A stretch of DNA of 16,260 nt from Fusobacteriota bacterium (GCA_023389595.1 JAEWEF010000059.1:1-16260), one strand, 5' to 3'; positions 6,090 to 14,617 are shown, numbered from the stretch's first letter. A program made the numbers and translations. Notes: generated from the letters alone by a model not told the origin.

Positions 6090-6118
6090 ATTTTAACATA
6101 ACATTTTTATATTGTCAA
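6090..6118 (-). promoter_or_regulatory. Promoter of the tRNA-Pro/tRNA-Gln unit
   Basis: On the minus strand TTGACA (6113-6118), a 17-bp spacer and TAAAAT (6090-6095) form a near-consensus promoter. Predicted start is near 6083, about 18 nt before mature tRNA-Pro. It lies between the atpC terminator and the tRNA genes. Confidence 0.82.
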
Positions 6119-6160
6119 CCATTTTATTTTTTAATTTTTAAAATTAATAATTGAAATGAA

Positions 6161-6186
6161 AAATGGATAGCATTTACTATCCATTT
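6161..6186 (-). terminator. Terminator after atpC
   Basis: Perfect 10-bp stem (6177-6186 with 6161-6170, AAATGGATAG and its complement) with a 6-nt loop, followed on the minus strand by TTTTTCATTTC. It lies 5 bp after the atpC stop and ends the ATP synthase operon. Confidence 0.8.
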
Positions 6187-6191
6187 ACATT

Positions 6192-6596
6192 TTATAGTCT
6201 ATTTTTCATACTCATTTTTGCAAGAGCTTCCTTCAATTTTTTCTCTGCCATTAAAAATGCCTTATCGTCATTTTTAGCTTTTTCCATTAATAATTTTGCT
6301 TCTTCTACCTGATCTTGTGCTCTTTGATAATCTATATCAGAGGAATAAATAACTTGATCGGCAATAATATTAACAACATTGTTTGAAATTTCTAAAAATC
6401 CACCAGAAAGATAATAATATTCATCTTTATTATCATCCTTTATTTTCATTTCTCCTGGCGAAAGCTCTACAACTAATGGAGAATGATTAGCAAGTATACC
6501 TATATCCCCCTCAACAGTTCTGACTTTAAGATATTTAACTTCTCTTTCCATCAATTTTTTTGAATAGGTTACAATGTTCAATTTAAATTTTGACAT
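6192..6596 (-). CDS. atpC: ATP synthase F1 subunit epsilon
   Basis: Part of the central stalk; links gamma to the c-ring and can inhibit ATP hydrolysis. The 134-residue protein has the N-terminal beta-sandwich with the family signature EGDIGILANHSPLVV and YYYLSGGFLEISNNVVNIIAD, then a C-terminal helical hairpin (about residues 88-132) rich in Ala, Lys and Glu. ATG start with AGGAGG. It is 9 bp after atpD and last in the operon, the standard place. Confidence 0.97.
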   Translation of the reverse strand: MSKFKLNIVTYSKKLMEREVKYLKVRTVEGDIGILANHSPLVVELSPGEMKIKDDNKDEYYYLSGGFLEISNNVVNIIADQVIYSSDIDYQRAQDQVEEAKLLMEKAKNDDKAFLMAEKKLKEALAKMSMKNRL

Positions 6597-6605
6597 AGAT
6601 ACCTC

Positions 6606-7991
6606 CTATTCAAGATCTCTTGCTTTTGAAACCGCTTCATCTATTGTTCCAACATATAGGAATGCTTGTTCAGGTAAATCGTCATGTTTTCCTTCAAGAA
6701 TTTCTCTGAATCCTCTGATAGTTTCTCTAACAGGAACATATTTACCTTCCATTCCTGTAAATTGTTCGGCAACGGAGAAAGGTTGAGAGAAAAATCTTTC
6801 TATTTTTCTAGCTCTTGATACTATTACTTTATCTTCGTCAGATAATTCGTCCATACCAAGTATGGCAATTATATCTTGTAATTCTTTATATCTTTGTAGT
6901 ACAGACTGTACTTCTCTTGCAACTTCATAATGTTCTTTTCCTATTATTTCTTCAGATAGTGCTTTAGAAGTTGAATCAAGAGGGTCAACTGCAGGATAAA
7001 TTCCTAATGACGCTATATTTCTTGATAAAACTGTTGTAGCATCTAAGTGAGAGAAAGTTGTAGCCGGTGCAGGGTCAGTAAGGTCATCTGCAGGTACATA
7101 TACAGCTTGTACAGAAGTTATTGATCCAAATTGTGTAGATGTTATTCTTTCTTGTAAAGCTCCCATTTCTGTTGCAAGATTAGGTTGATATCCAACGGCA
7201 GATGGTATTCTTCCTAGTAAGGCAGAAACTTCTGATCCGGCTTGTGTAAATCTAAATATATTATCTATAAAAAGCAAAACGTCTTGTCCATCTCTGTCTC
7301 TAAAGTTTTCTGCAATGGTTAGTCCCGTAAGTGCAACTCTAAGTCTTGCTCCGGGTGGCTCATTCATTTGCCCATAAACTAGTGAAGTTTTAGAAATAAC
7401 TCCAGACTCAGTCATTTCATCATACAAGTCTCTTCCCTCTCTAGTTCTTTCTCCAACACCTGAGAAAACTGAAATTCCTCCATGTCCTTTTGCTATATTA
7501 TTTATAAGTTCCATTATAAGTACAGTTTTACCAACTCCGGCACCCCCAAAAAGCCCTATTTTTCCACCTTTTATATAAGGTGCCAATAGATCTATAACTT
7601 TTATCCCCGTTTCAAAAATTTCAGTTTCAGTTTTTTGTTCTGCAAATGACGGCGCCTCTCTATGTATAGGTAAAAATTCTGTTGCTTCAACAGGTCCTTT
7701 GTTGTCAACCGGTTCTCCTAAAACATTAAGTATTCTCCCTAGAACAGGCTTACCTACAGGAATAGTTATGGGTTCTCCAGTATCTATTACTTCCATACCT
7801 CTCTTCAGTCCGTCAGTAGAATCCATAGCAACAGTTCTTACAACATTGTTTCCTAAATGCTGCTCAACTTCAAGTACTATATCTTTTTCTCCATTGTTTA
7901 CTTTTAAAGCATTGTAAATATTAGGTAATTCTTCATTAAAAGCTACGTCAACAACAGCACTTATAATCTGTGTTATAGTTCCTTTATTCAC
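6606..7991 (-). CDS. atpD: ATP synthase F1 subunit beta
   Basis: Catalytic subunit of F1. The P-loop GGAGVGKT, GVGERTREG with the catalytic glutamate, ALTGLTIAENFRD and DELSDED (the DELSEED lever contacting gamma) are all present. I chose the GTG at 7989-7991 (461 residues): it is 7 nt from AAGGAGG, and it places P-loop Lys at 155 and the catalytic Glu at 181, the E. coli positions. A TTG one codon earlier (7994) is the alternative but is only 4 nt from the Shine-Dalgarno. It lies between atpG and atpC. Confidence 0.97.
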   Translation of the reverse strand: MNKGTITQIISAVVDVAFNEELPNIYNALKVNNGEKDIVLEVEQHLGNNVVRTVAMDSTDGLKRGMEVIDTGEPITIPVGKPVLGRILNVLGEPVDNKGPVEATEFLPIHREAPSFAEQKTETEIFETGIKVIDLLAPYIKGGKIGLFGGAGVGKTVLIMELINNIAKGHGGISVFSGVGERTREGRDLYDEMTESGVISKTSLVYGQMNEPPGARLRVALTGLTIAENFRDRDGQDVLLFIDNIFRFTQAGSEVSALLGRIPSAVGYQPNLATEMGALQERITSTQFGSITSVQAVYVPADDLTDPAPATTFSHLDATTVLSRNIASLGIYPAVDPLDSTSKALSEEIIGKEHYEVAREVQSVLQRYKELQDIIAILGMDELSDEDKVIVSRARKIERFFSQPFSVAEQFTGMEGKYVPVRETIRGFREILEGKHDDLPEQAFLYVGTIDEAVSKARDLE

Positions 7992-8008
7992 CAATATGCC
8001 TCCTTATA

Positions 8009-8869
8009 CTAGATAGTTGAAGCTCCTCCAACTATTTCTGTAATTTCTTGCGTAATGCTTGCTTGTCTTTTTCTATTATATGCTAAATTTAAATCCGTTA
8101 TCATTTCTTCGGCAGCTTCTGTAGCATTACTCATAGCGTTTTTTCTTGCAGAGTGCTCGCTAGCCATATTATTCAACATAGCTTGATATACCTGTACATT
8201 TATAAATCTTGGTAGTAATGAAGATAAAACTGTTTCTGTATCAGGTTCAAAAATATAACTAGCCTTCACTTTATTTTCTTCATCGTTTTTTAATCTATCT
8301 ATAGGTAGTATTTTTTCTGTAGTTAAATCATATCTTAATGCAGATATAAATCTGTTATAAATTAAATATACCTCATCATATTTCCCGTCAATATATTCTT
8401 CAACAAGTTTAGAAGATAGATCTGTCGAGATAGAAGTTATCATATCGGAAGGTATTCTCAAAAAAGATTTCGTCATATTATATTTTCTTTTTCTTGAATA
8501 TTCTATAGCCTTTCTTCCAACAGCAATAATTTCTATTTCCTTGCCGTCATTATTTTTCATTAATTTCTCTAATTCTCTAAGAGTTAAGTTATTAAATCCT
8601 CCACACAATCCTCTATCGGCTGTGAAAACAACGATGGCTATTTTTTTCACTTCTTCTCTACCATCAAAAAGAATATTTCTTTCGTTTTGAGTTCCTCTAG
8701 CAATATGTTTTAAAATAGTCTTTATAGATTCTTCGTAAGGCCTAGATTTAACAACCATTTCAGAATATCTCTTAAATTTTGTTGTTGAAACTATTTCCAT
8801 AGCTTTAGTTATTTGACGAGTTGACTGTATACTTTTAATTCTACCTTTAATTTCTTTAGCTCCAGCCAT
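8009..8869 (-). CDS. atpG: ATP synthase F1 subunit gamma
   Basis: Rotor shaft of F1. The 286-residue protein has the N-terminal helix with KEIKGRIKSIQSTRQITKAM, the central FTADRGLCGGFN motif, and the C-terminal helix with ASEHSARKNAMSNATEAAEEM ending in RQASITQEITEIVGGA, all diagnostic of gamma. There is no chloroplast-type insertion. ATG start with AAGGAG 6 nt upstream; the Shine-Dalgarno overlaps the atpA stop codon, suggesting coupled translation. Confidence 0.97.
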   Translation of the reverse strand: MAGAKEIKGRIKSIQSTRQITKAMEIVSTTKFKRYSEMVVKSRPYEESIKTILKHIARGTQNERNILFDGREEVKKIAIVVFTADRGLCGGFNNLTLRELEKLMKNNDGKEIEIIAVGRKAIEYSRKRKYNMTKSFLRIPSDMITSISTDLSSKLVEEYIDGKYDEVYLIYNRFISALRYDLTTEKILPIDRLKNDEENKVKASYIFEPDTETVLSSLLPRFINVQVYQAMLNNMASEHSARKNAMSNATEAAEEMITDLNLAYNRKRQASITQEITEIVGGASTI

Positions 8870-8879
8870 ACTTTACTCC

Positions 8880-10382
8880 TTAATTGAACGTCTTTTTAAA
8901 TTCTGATATAACAGCTTTTAATTTTTCTTCAGTTTCTTTATCTAAAACTTGTTTTTCTTTTATAGAATTTAAAATGTCACTTGTTTTATCAACATATTCT
9001 AAGAAATCTTGTTCAAATCTTCTAACATCAGCTACCGGAATAGTTGATAGATGATTGTTGATTACCAAATAGAAAGATAAAACTTGTTTTTCAACTGGAT
9101 AAGGGTTGTATTGATTTTGTTTAAGAATTTCCATAATTCTTTCACCCTTTTCTAATTGTGCTCTAGTAGATTTATCAAGATCTGATCCAAATTGAGCAAA
9201 AGTTTGTAATTCCGTATATTGAGCAAGCTCTAATTTAACTTTAGATGCAACTTGTTTCATCGCTTTTATTTGAGCATTACCTCCAACTCTTGACACAGAA
9301 ATTCCAGCATTTATTGCAGGTCTAAATCCTGAATTAAAAAGTTGAGTTTCCAAGAAAATTTGTCCGTCAGTTATTGAAATAACGTTTGTTGGTATATATG
9401 CAGAAACATCTCCTGATTGTGTTTCTATAATAGGTAAGGCTGTTATTGATCCTCCGCCTAATTCGTCAGATAATTTAGCTGCTCTTTCGAGTAATCTTGA
9501 ATGTAGATAGAATACATCTCCTGGATAGGCTTCACGGCCAGGCGGTCTTCTAAGTAGTAGCGACATTTCTCTGTAAGCTACCGCATGTTTAGATAAGTCA
9601 TCATAAACTATCAACACATGCTCTCCCTTATCCATAAAGTACTCTCCCATAGATACTCCTGTGTACGGTGCCATATATTGTAAAGGAGCAGATTCTGAAG
9701 CTGTAGCTGCAACTATAATAGTGTAGTCCATAGCTCCGGCATCTTGTAATTTTTTATAAATTTGTGCTACCGTAGATCTTTTTTGACCTATGGCAACATA
9801 AATACATTTAACTCCCGTATTTTTCTGATTTATTATCGTATCTATTGCTATTGCAGTTTTTCCTGTTTGTCTGTCTCCTATGATAAGTTCCCTTTGTCCT
9901 CTTCCTATAGGTACCATTCCATCAATTGATTTGATACCAGTTTGCATAGGCTCAAAAACTGGTTTTCTATCTATAATACCCCTAGCTTTTCTTTCTATAG
10001 GAACATAAACGTCCGTTTCTATATCTCCATTTCCATCTATCGGTTCTCCAAGTGCGTTCACAACACGACCAAGTAAGGCCTCCCCTGCAGGAACTGATAC
10101 AACTTTTCCTGTAGACTTAACTTCGTCTCCCTCTTTTATAAGCATGGTATTTCCTAAAACAACGGCTCCTATATTGTTACTTTCTAGGTTAAGAGCCATA
10201 CCCATAACGCCGTTCGGAAATTCAAGTAATTCACCTGACATTGCGTTTGTAAGACCGTATAGTTTTGCTATTCCGTCTCCAACATCTAGAACCGTACCTG
10301 AAGTTTTTATATCTAAGCTCTTTTTATAATTTTCGATTTCTTTTTTAATTATAGAACTTACTTCTTCTGGTCTAATCTTCAA
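8880..10382 (-). CDS. atpA: ATP synthase F1 subunit alpha
   Basis: Non-catalytic nucleotide-binding subunit of F1; it completes the catalytic sites of beta. The 500-residue protein has P-loop GDRQTGKT (169-176), the arginine finger R365 in SVSRVGG, RRPPGREAYPGDVFYLHSRLLER, and the N-terminal RPEEVSSIIKKEIENY that binds delta. The start is TTG (10380-10382), 8 nt after AGGAGG, fixed by the family N-terminus. It lies 3 bp after atpH. Confidence 0.98.
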   Translation of the reverse strand: MKIRPEEVSSIIKKEIENYKKSLDIKTSGTVLDVGDGIAKLYGLTNAMSGELLEFPNGVMGMALNLESNNIGAVVLGNTMLIKEGDEVKSTGKVVSVPAGEALLGRVVNALGEPIDGNGDIETDVYVPIERKARGIIDRKPVFEPMQTGIKSIDGMVPIGRGQRELIIGDRQTGKTAIAIDTIINQKNTGVKCIYVAIGQKRSTVAQIYKKLQDAGAMDYTIIVAATASESAPLQYMAPYTGVSMGEYFMDKGEHVLIVYDDLSKHAVAYREMSLLLRRPPGREAYPGDVFYLHSRLLERAAKLSDELGGGSITALPIIETQSGDVSAYIPTNVISITDGQIFLETQLFNSGFRPAINAGISVSRVGGNAQIKAMKQVASKVKLELAQYTELQTFAQFGSDLDKSTRAQLEKGERIMEILKQNQYNPYPVEKQVLSFYLVINNHLSTIPVADVRRFEQDFLEYVDKTSDILNSIKEKQVLDKETEEKLKAVISEFKKTFN

Positions 10383-10385
10383 GTG

Positions 10386-10940
10386 TTACACCTCCTGGTT
10401 AAAATGTCTTTGTTTAAGAATATTTAAATCTTTTCTGAGAGACCCGTCAATAACTTGGTTCCCAATTTTTAATATTCCTCCACCCAAAATCTTTTTGTCT
10501 ATTATTATATCCAGATTGACTTCTTTTCCCGTTCTCTTCTCAAGATTTGCCTTAAGTGTTTGATATTCTTCGTCGGTCAATCTTCTGGTGAAAATTCCTT
10601 TAACATCAACAATTTTCATTTTTTTGTAATGAATTTTTAAAAACTCATTTAAAATTTTTCTAAGAAAAGAAATTCTTCCTTTTTCTAGAAGATAGAAAAT
10701 TATATTTTCTATCTCTTCATCTTCTTCTTGATAATTTATTAAAATTTTTGCAACAAAATCTTTTTTTTCTTCAAGAGTTATCAAAGGAGATTCAAGAAAA
10801 ATTCTAAGACTTTCTTCTCTTTCGTAAGTTTTGGTAGTAAACTTAAGCAAGTCATACGCTTCGATGACTTTATTTTTTTCTTCTGCAAAAGAGTAAATTG
10901 CTCTGGCGTATCTTTGAGCTATGATAATTTCTTCTTTCAT
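10386..10940 (-). CDS. atpH: ATP synthase F1 subunit delta
   Basis: Peripheral-stalk cap that joins the b subunits to alpha (OSCP family). The 184-residue protein has the helical N-terminal domain starting AQRYARAIYSFAEE and the C-terminal GGGILKIGNQVIDGSLRKDL signature (OSCP consensus ends GSVRxxL). Its ATG overlaps the atpF stop by one base (TAATG), so the two are translationally coupled. Sequence between the two ends is poorly conserved, as usual for delta. Confidence 0.96.
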   Translation of the reverse strand: MKEEIIIAQRYARAIYSFAEEKNKVIEAYDLLKFTTKTYEREESLRIFLESPLITLEEKKDFVAKILINYQEEDEEIENIIFYLLEKGRISFLRKILNEFLKIHYKKMKIVDVKGIFTRRLTDEEYQTLKANLEKRTGKEVNLDIIIDKKILGGGILKIGNQVIDGSLRKDLNILKQRHFNQEV

Positions 10941-11437
10941 TATTCTTCGCCCACCTTCGAAATAAATTCACTTATAAGTTCAGATTCTATTTTACCGTCA
11001 ATTTTTTCTTTAAGCAGAATCTCAGCAAGTTCTATAGAAAGTTCCTTAACCTCATCTATCATAGATTGATGAGAATCTTTTTTCATTTTATCCACTTCAA
11101 GTCTAGCGTGTTTTATTATTTTTTCTCCAGTCATTCTGGCTTCTGTAACTATTTTTCTTTCTTCGTCACTAGCTCTTCTCTCGGCAGTTCTAATTATTTC
11201 TAAGGCCTCTTTTTTAGATTTTATTATATTCATATCAGCTTCTTCCTGCATCTGTTTAGCTTTTGTACTAGCCTCTTCAGCATTTTGAAGGTTTTCTGAT
11301 ATTATTTTTTTTCTTTCTGCAAGCATCTTAGATATTGGTTTTTTAAAGTATCTGTGAAATACAAAAACTAAGATGGCAAAGTTAATTATTTGCCAAAAAA
11401 GAGTATAGTCTATAGAAATTATAGGCATTTTTTCCAT
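10940..11437 (-). CDS. atpF: ATP synthase Fo subunit b
   Basis: Peripheral-stalk subunit. The 165-residue protein has one N-terminal membrane helix (about residues 9-28, TLFWQIINFAILVFVFHRY) followed by KKPISKMLAERKKIISENL and a long charged coiled coil rich in Glu, Lys and Ala to about residue 150. That pattern and place between atpE and atpH identify it. ATG start with AGAGGAGG 9 nt upstream. Only one b gene is present, so the stalk should be a homodimer. Confidence 0.96.
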   Translation of the reverse strand: MEKMPIISIDYTLFWQIINFAILVFVFHRYFKKPISKMLAERKKIISENLQNAEEASTKAKQMQEEADMNIIKSKKEALEIIRTAERRASDEERKIVTEARMTGEKIIKHARLEVDKMKKDSHQSMIDEVKELSIELAEILLKEKIDGKIESELISEFISKVGEE

Positions 11438-11476
11438 TTTTACGACCCTCCTCTACTATTAGTATAATTTTTTAAA

Positions 11477-11746
11477 TTATCCTAAATATCCGAATAGAGG
11501 GTTTGCATATAGCATAATAAGAGCTACAACAAGTGCATAAATACCAGTTGATTCTGCAATCGCAGCTCCAAGTATCATGGTAGACATGATGTCCCCTTTA
11601 GCTTCAGGTTGTCTAGCTATAGCTTCAACAGCTTTCCCTGCAGCATATCCTTCCCCTATACCTGGTCCTATTCCGGCAACCATAGCTATACCTATTCCAA
11701 CAGCTGATGCAGCAGTTACTATTGTTTTAGCAGTTAACATATCCAT
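11477..11746 (-). CDS. atpE: ATP synthase Fo subunit c, Na+-type
   Basis: The c subunit forms the ion-carrying rotor ring in the membrane. The 89 residues form two membrane helices joined by the polar loop ARQPEAKGD (44-52). The ion-site pattern is E32 (GPGIGEGYAAG), I63, E65, S66, T67 and Y70 (AESTGIYAL). Length and most sequence match the Ilyobacter tartaricus Na+ c subunit as I recall it, but Q32 of that protein is Glu here, the two-carboxylate form described for Fusobacterium nucleatum. Na+ coupling is therefore likely but inferred. ATG start, AGGAGG 8 nt upstream, preceded by an AT-rich tandem repeat that may boost translation of this high-copy subunit. Confidence 0.97.
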   Translation of the reverse strand: MDMLTAKTIVTAASAVGIGIAMVAGIGPGIGEGYAAGKAVEAIARQPEAKGDIMSTMILGAAIAESTGIYALVVALIMLYANPLFGYLG

Positions 11747-11760
11747 ATTTAATTCCTCCT

Positions 11761-11804
11761 AAATTTATTTTTAAATTTATTTATTTTTAAATTTATTTAT
11801 TTTT
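11761..11804. repeat. AT-only 16-bp tandem repeat between atpB and atpE
   Basis: The unit AAATTTATTTATTTTT occurs twice exactly (11773-11788 and 11789-11804), with a shortened copy at 11761-11772 and a decayed copy following at 11805. In the mRNA this is an unpaired A/U-rich tract directly in front of the atpE Shine-Dalgarno. Confidence 0.8.
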
Positions 11805-11814
11805 AAGTTTATTT

Positions 11815-12558
11815 TTATTGTTCTTGAGCTGGTAATCCACCACTTATGTACACCATAGTTAAAAGGACGAAAACGAAACTTTGTACCAGTCCTGAAACTA
11901 AATCGAAATATAGATGAAATAGTGAAGGCACTACCCAAGGCACGAAGAAGTAAAATATTCCCATTATTACTCCCCCTGCAAACATGTTTCCGAAAAGACG
12001 CATAGAAATATTTATTGGCTTTGCAAGTTCGCCAACTATGTTCAGTGGCGTTATAACAGGATTTGGACTGGTAAACCCTTTTAAATATCCTGAAAGTCCG
12101 TTAAATTTTATTGATGTTCCTATAAAGGTTACTGTCGTTATAAGTGCAAGTCCGACGGTAGTATTAAGATCGGCAGTCGGCGTTCTTAGTGCTGTGATTA
12201 CTTCTACGCCGTTATCTCCAAATTTTAACCAGGGAATTGGAAAAAAACTTACGATGTTAGAAAGAAAGATAAAGATAAATAATCCTCCTATGTATGAGGA
12301 GTAAGTATCCTTCCACACTCCTAAAATTTGTCCGATTATAGAATCTAAAAAATTGTAAATACTTTCAAAAATAAGTTGCTTTTTAGATGGAACGAGTTCT
12401 AATTTTTTAGTTCCAATTTTACAGATAATAAATACTAGTGCTATTATTACCCATGTAGTAACTACCGTAATACTTATCGGTAGACCGAATATGTGAAAAA
12501 CTACTCTAGGTCCTTCAACGAGTTCTCCACGTGTAAATACCAGAGGCCCTAATCCCAT
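11815..12558 (-). CDS. atpB: ATP synthase Fo subunit a
   Basis: Stator channel of Fo that passes ions to the c-ring. The 247-residue protein has five to six membrane segments. The essential arginine is R187 in PINISMRLFGNMFAG, and the family motif TPTADLNTTVGLAL spans 126-139. The C-terminal helix ends LTMVYISGGLPAQEQ. ATG start (12556-12558) with AGGAGG 10 nt upstream; its first 10 bp overlap the end of atpI in another frame. A 68-bp gap then precedes atpE. Confidence 0.97.
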   Translation of the reverse strand: MGLGPLVFTRGELVEGPRVVFHIFGLPISITVVTTWVIIALVFIICKIGTKKLELVPSKKQLIFESIYNFLDSIIGQILGVWKDTYSSYIGGLFIFIFLSNIVSFFPIPWLKFGDNGVEVITALRTPTADLNTTVGLALITTVTFIGTSIKFNGLSGYLKGFTSPNPVITPLNIVGELAKPINISMRLFGNMFAGGVIMGIFYFFVPWVVPSLFHLYFDLVSGLVQSFVFVLLTMVYISGGLPAQEQ

Positions 12559-12947
12559 TTTTTACTATCCTCCTTTATTTTATTAATCTTTAAAATTAAT
12601 CTTTCGTATAATGTTAAAAGATAGATGTTTATTTTTATATTCAACATTCCTATGCCTACACAAAAAATACCTTTTTCTTTATAAAAATATCCGGCTATAC
12701 ACAGTACAACCAAATATAGAAAAAATCTTTTTGCAAACCCTAGTCTAGCTATTTTAGTTCCTTGTTTAGTTGTTTCTGCATAACTAATAAGTTTTGCATC
12801 CTGTATCATCATGTAGAAACTCAGTATGGAAACACATGCTCCAATAAAAATTAATATAACATATATATTAAATGTTAGCAAGCCGATAATAAATATTGAA
12901 GTTGCTAAAATTGTACTATTTTTTAAAATTTTTTTTATTTTATTCAT
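12549..12947 (-). CDS. atpI: ATP synthase protein I (AtpI)
   Basis: Small membrane protein of the ATP-synt_I family; in other bacteria it helps assemble the c-ring and may affect cation uptake. The 132 residues have about four hydrophobic segments (roughly 11-27, 29-47, 74-89, 93-112). The conserved pattern is ILSFYMMIQDAK, a basic loop KIARLGFAKRFFLYL, and GIGMLNIKINIYLL, as in AtpI proteins. Identification rests on this and on place directly before atpB, which it overlaps by 10 bp. ATG start with only a weak AGG upstream. Confidence 0.85.
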   Translation of the reverse strand: MNKIKKILKNSTILATSIFIIGLLTFNIYVILIFIGACVSILSFYMMIQDAKLISYAETTKQGTKIARLGFAKRFFLYLVVLCIAGYFYKEKGIFCVGIGMLNIKINIYLLTLYERLILKINKIKEDSKKWD

Positions 12948-12963
12948 AGAGAACCTATTTGAG

Positions 12964-13248
12964 TTATTTTTTTATAAAAATGTTCTTATAAACATTATAA
13001 AAACCACTGATAACCCCGACTATTACAAAAAAGATGAATAGGAGGTTGCTTTCGTAAACATATCTTGCAAATAATTTATAGATAAAAATACATACGAGTA
13101 TATTTGCTAGAATAATAAAACCGATGGTTCCGAACAAACCTAGTGCCACTATTAAATCGCTAGAAAAAATTTTTTTATTTTTTTCTGAATTTTCTGTTTT
13201 GAATTTTTCGTTTTTAAATTTTTCAGAATAATTTTTTATTTTCTTCAT
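12964..13248 (-). CDS. atpZ: AtpZ/AtpI-family small membrane protein
   Basis: A 94-residue protein of the ATPase_gene1 (AtpZ) family. After a charged, Lys/Glu-rich N-terminal 28 residues there are two membrane helices (about 33-57 and 68-84). The second ends in GVISGFYNVYK, the family's hallmark GxxxGFxNxY-like motif. AtpZ proteins lie before atpI in many operons and are proposed to form a Mg2+/Ca2+ carrier with AtpI or aid assembly. ATG start 1 bp after the glmM stop, with AAGGA inside the end of glmM, so it depends on glmM transcription. The extended charged N-terminus is the only unusual part. Confidence 0.8.
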   Translation of the reverse strand: MKKIKNYSEKFKNEKFKTENSEKNKKIFSSDLIVALGLFGTIGFIILANILVCIFIYKLFARYVYESNLLFIFFVIVGVISGFYNVYKNIFIKK

Positions 13249-13249
13249 T

Positions 13250-14605
13250 TTAGTTCAATTCCTTTTCAAGAAAAGAAGCGATAATTTTGGATTTTTCTTC
13301 GACTAAATTTTGAGATTGTCCCTCAACCATAACTCTTATAAGTGGTTCTGTGCCGGACGCTCTTACGAGTATTCTTAACTTGTCCTTAAATTCCTCTTCT
13401 ATTTTTTCTATGAAAGAAACTACTTTTTCGTTTTCTTTCCAATTATTTTTTTTGCTGTTATCGACACGGATGTTTATAAGAGTTTGAGGCCAGATTTCTA
13501 TTTCTTTTTGTATGTCAACTAAATCTTTTCCAGAAAGTTTTAGAGCCTCGACAAGTTTTATGGAAGTTAGTACTCCGTCGCCCGTCGTACTGTAATCGCT
13601 TAGTATTATATGCCCCGACTGCTCTCCACCAAGATTGATTTGTTCCTGTTTCATTTTTTCAAGAACGTATCTATCTCCAACATTGGCACGCACAAGTTTT
13701 ATTCCGTTATTTTTCAAATAATTTTCAAATCCCATATTACTCATAACTGTTGTTACGACGGTATCGTTTTTCAATTTATTTTCTTTTTTCATATTCATCG
13801 CTAGGACGGAAATTATTTTGTCGCCGTCCACTGCATTTCCATTTCTGTCGACTGCTATAAGTCTATCCGCATCTCCGTCGTATGCAAGACCTAGGTCTGC
13901 TTGATATCCTACTACTACCTTTGAAAGTATTCCAATATCGGTTGACCCGCACTTAACATTTATGTTGTATCCGTTAGGAACATCATTTATGCAAACGATT
14001 TCTGCACCAAGTTCTGAAAAAACGTCTTTTGCTATACGATAAGAAGCTCCGTTAGCTGTATCGATTACTATTTTCATTCCCTTGAAATTTGTGTTAACAG
14101 ATTTCAACAAATAATCTCTGTACATGTAATATTCATCAAGTGCATATTTAAATCTTCCAACCTTGTCTCCGGCAAGAGGATTTTTTATGAGTTCGTGATA
14201 ATTATCCATAATTTTTTCTATTTCTTCTTCTATCTCATCTGCCAATTTATATCCGTCGGCATTAAAAATTTTAATTCCGTTATCTTTAACCGGATTATGA
14301 GAAGCGGATATCATAATTCCTGCATCAGCTTTTTTTGCTCTAGTTATATATGCAACTCCAGGAGTTGGTAAAACTCCAACAAAATCAACCTTAACTCCAA
14401 CGGAAGTTAGACCTGCAAGCAATGAAGATCGTAGCATGTAGCCAGACACTCTGGTATCAGTGCCGAGTATAACTTTTATATCTTTATTTGGTTTTTGTGT
14501 TTTAAGATAGTGTCCCAGAGCGTATCCTAAACGCAAAGCTAAATCGACGGTTAAAATTAGATTGGCCTCTCCGCGTATTCCGTCAGTACCAAAATATTTT
14601 CTCAA
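13250..14605 (-). CDS. glmM: Phosphoglucosamine mutase
   Basis: Converts glucosamine-6-phosphate to glucosamine-1-phosphate, the step leading to UDP-GlcNAc for cell wall and lipid A. The 451-residue protein has KYFGTDGIRG at the N-terminus, the phosphoserine loop ISASHNP (S102), the Mg2+ loop DGDADR (D243, D245, D247), GEQSGH, and the phosphate-binding RASGTEPLIRVM. I chose the TTG at 14603-14605: it is 8 nt from GAGG and puts the active serine at 102, as in E. coli. A GTG nine bases earlier overlaps the Shine-Dalgarno itself. Upstream gene is 12 bp away; atpZ follows after 1 bp. Confidence 0.96.
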   Translation of the reverse strand: MRKYFGTDGIRGEANLILTVDLALRLGYALGHYLKTQKPNKDIKVILGTDTRVSGYMLRSSLLAGLTSVGVKVDFVGVLPTPGVAYITRAKKADAGIMISASHNPVKDNGIKIFNADGYKLADEIEEEIEKIMDNYHELIKNPLAGDKVGRFKYALDEYYMYRDYLLKSVNTNFKGMKIVIDTANGASYRIAKDVFSELGAEIVCINDVPNGYNINVKCGSTDIGILSKVVVGYQADLGLAYDGDADRLIAVDRNGNAVDGDKIISVLAMNMKKENKLKNDTVVTTVMSNMGFENYLKNNGIKLVRANVGDRYVLEKMKQEQINLGGEQSGHIILSDYSTTGDGVLTSIKLVEALKLSGKDLVDIQKEIEIWPQTLINIRVDNSKKNNWKENEKVVSFIEKIEEEFKDKLRILVRASGTEPLIRVMVEGQSQNLVEEKSKIIASFLEKELN

Positions 14606-14617
14606 AAAAATCACCTC

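Noticed and set aside
5910..6101. Plus-strand open frame of 63 codons reading MAGMAGFEPTHNG
   Set aside because: It lies antisense over tRNA-Gln and tRNA-Pro; the GFEPT-like peptide is a common artefact of translating the tRNA T arm in reverse.
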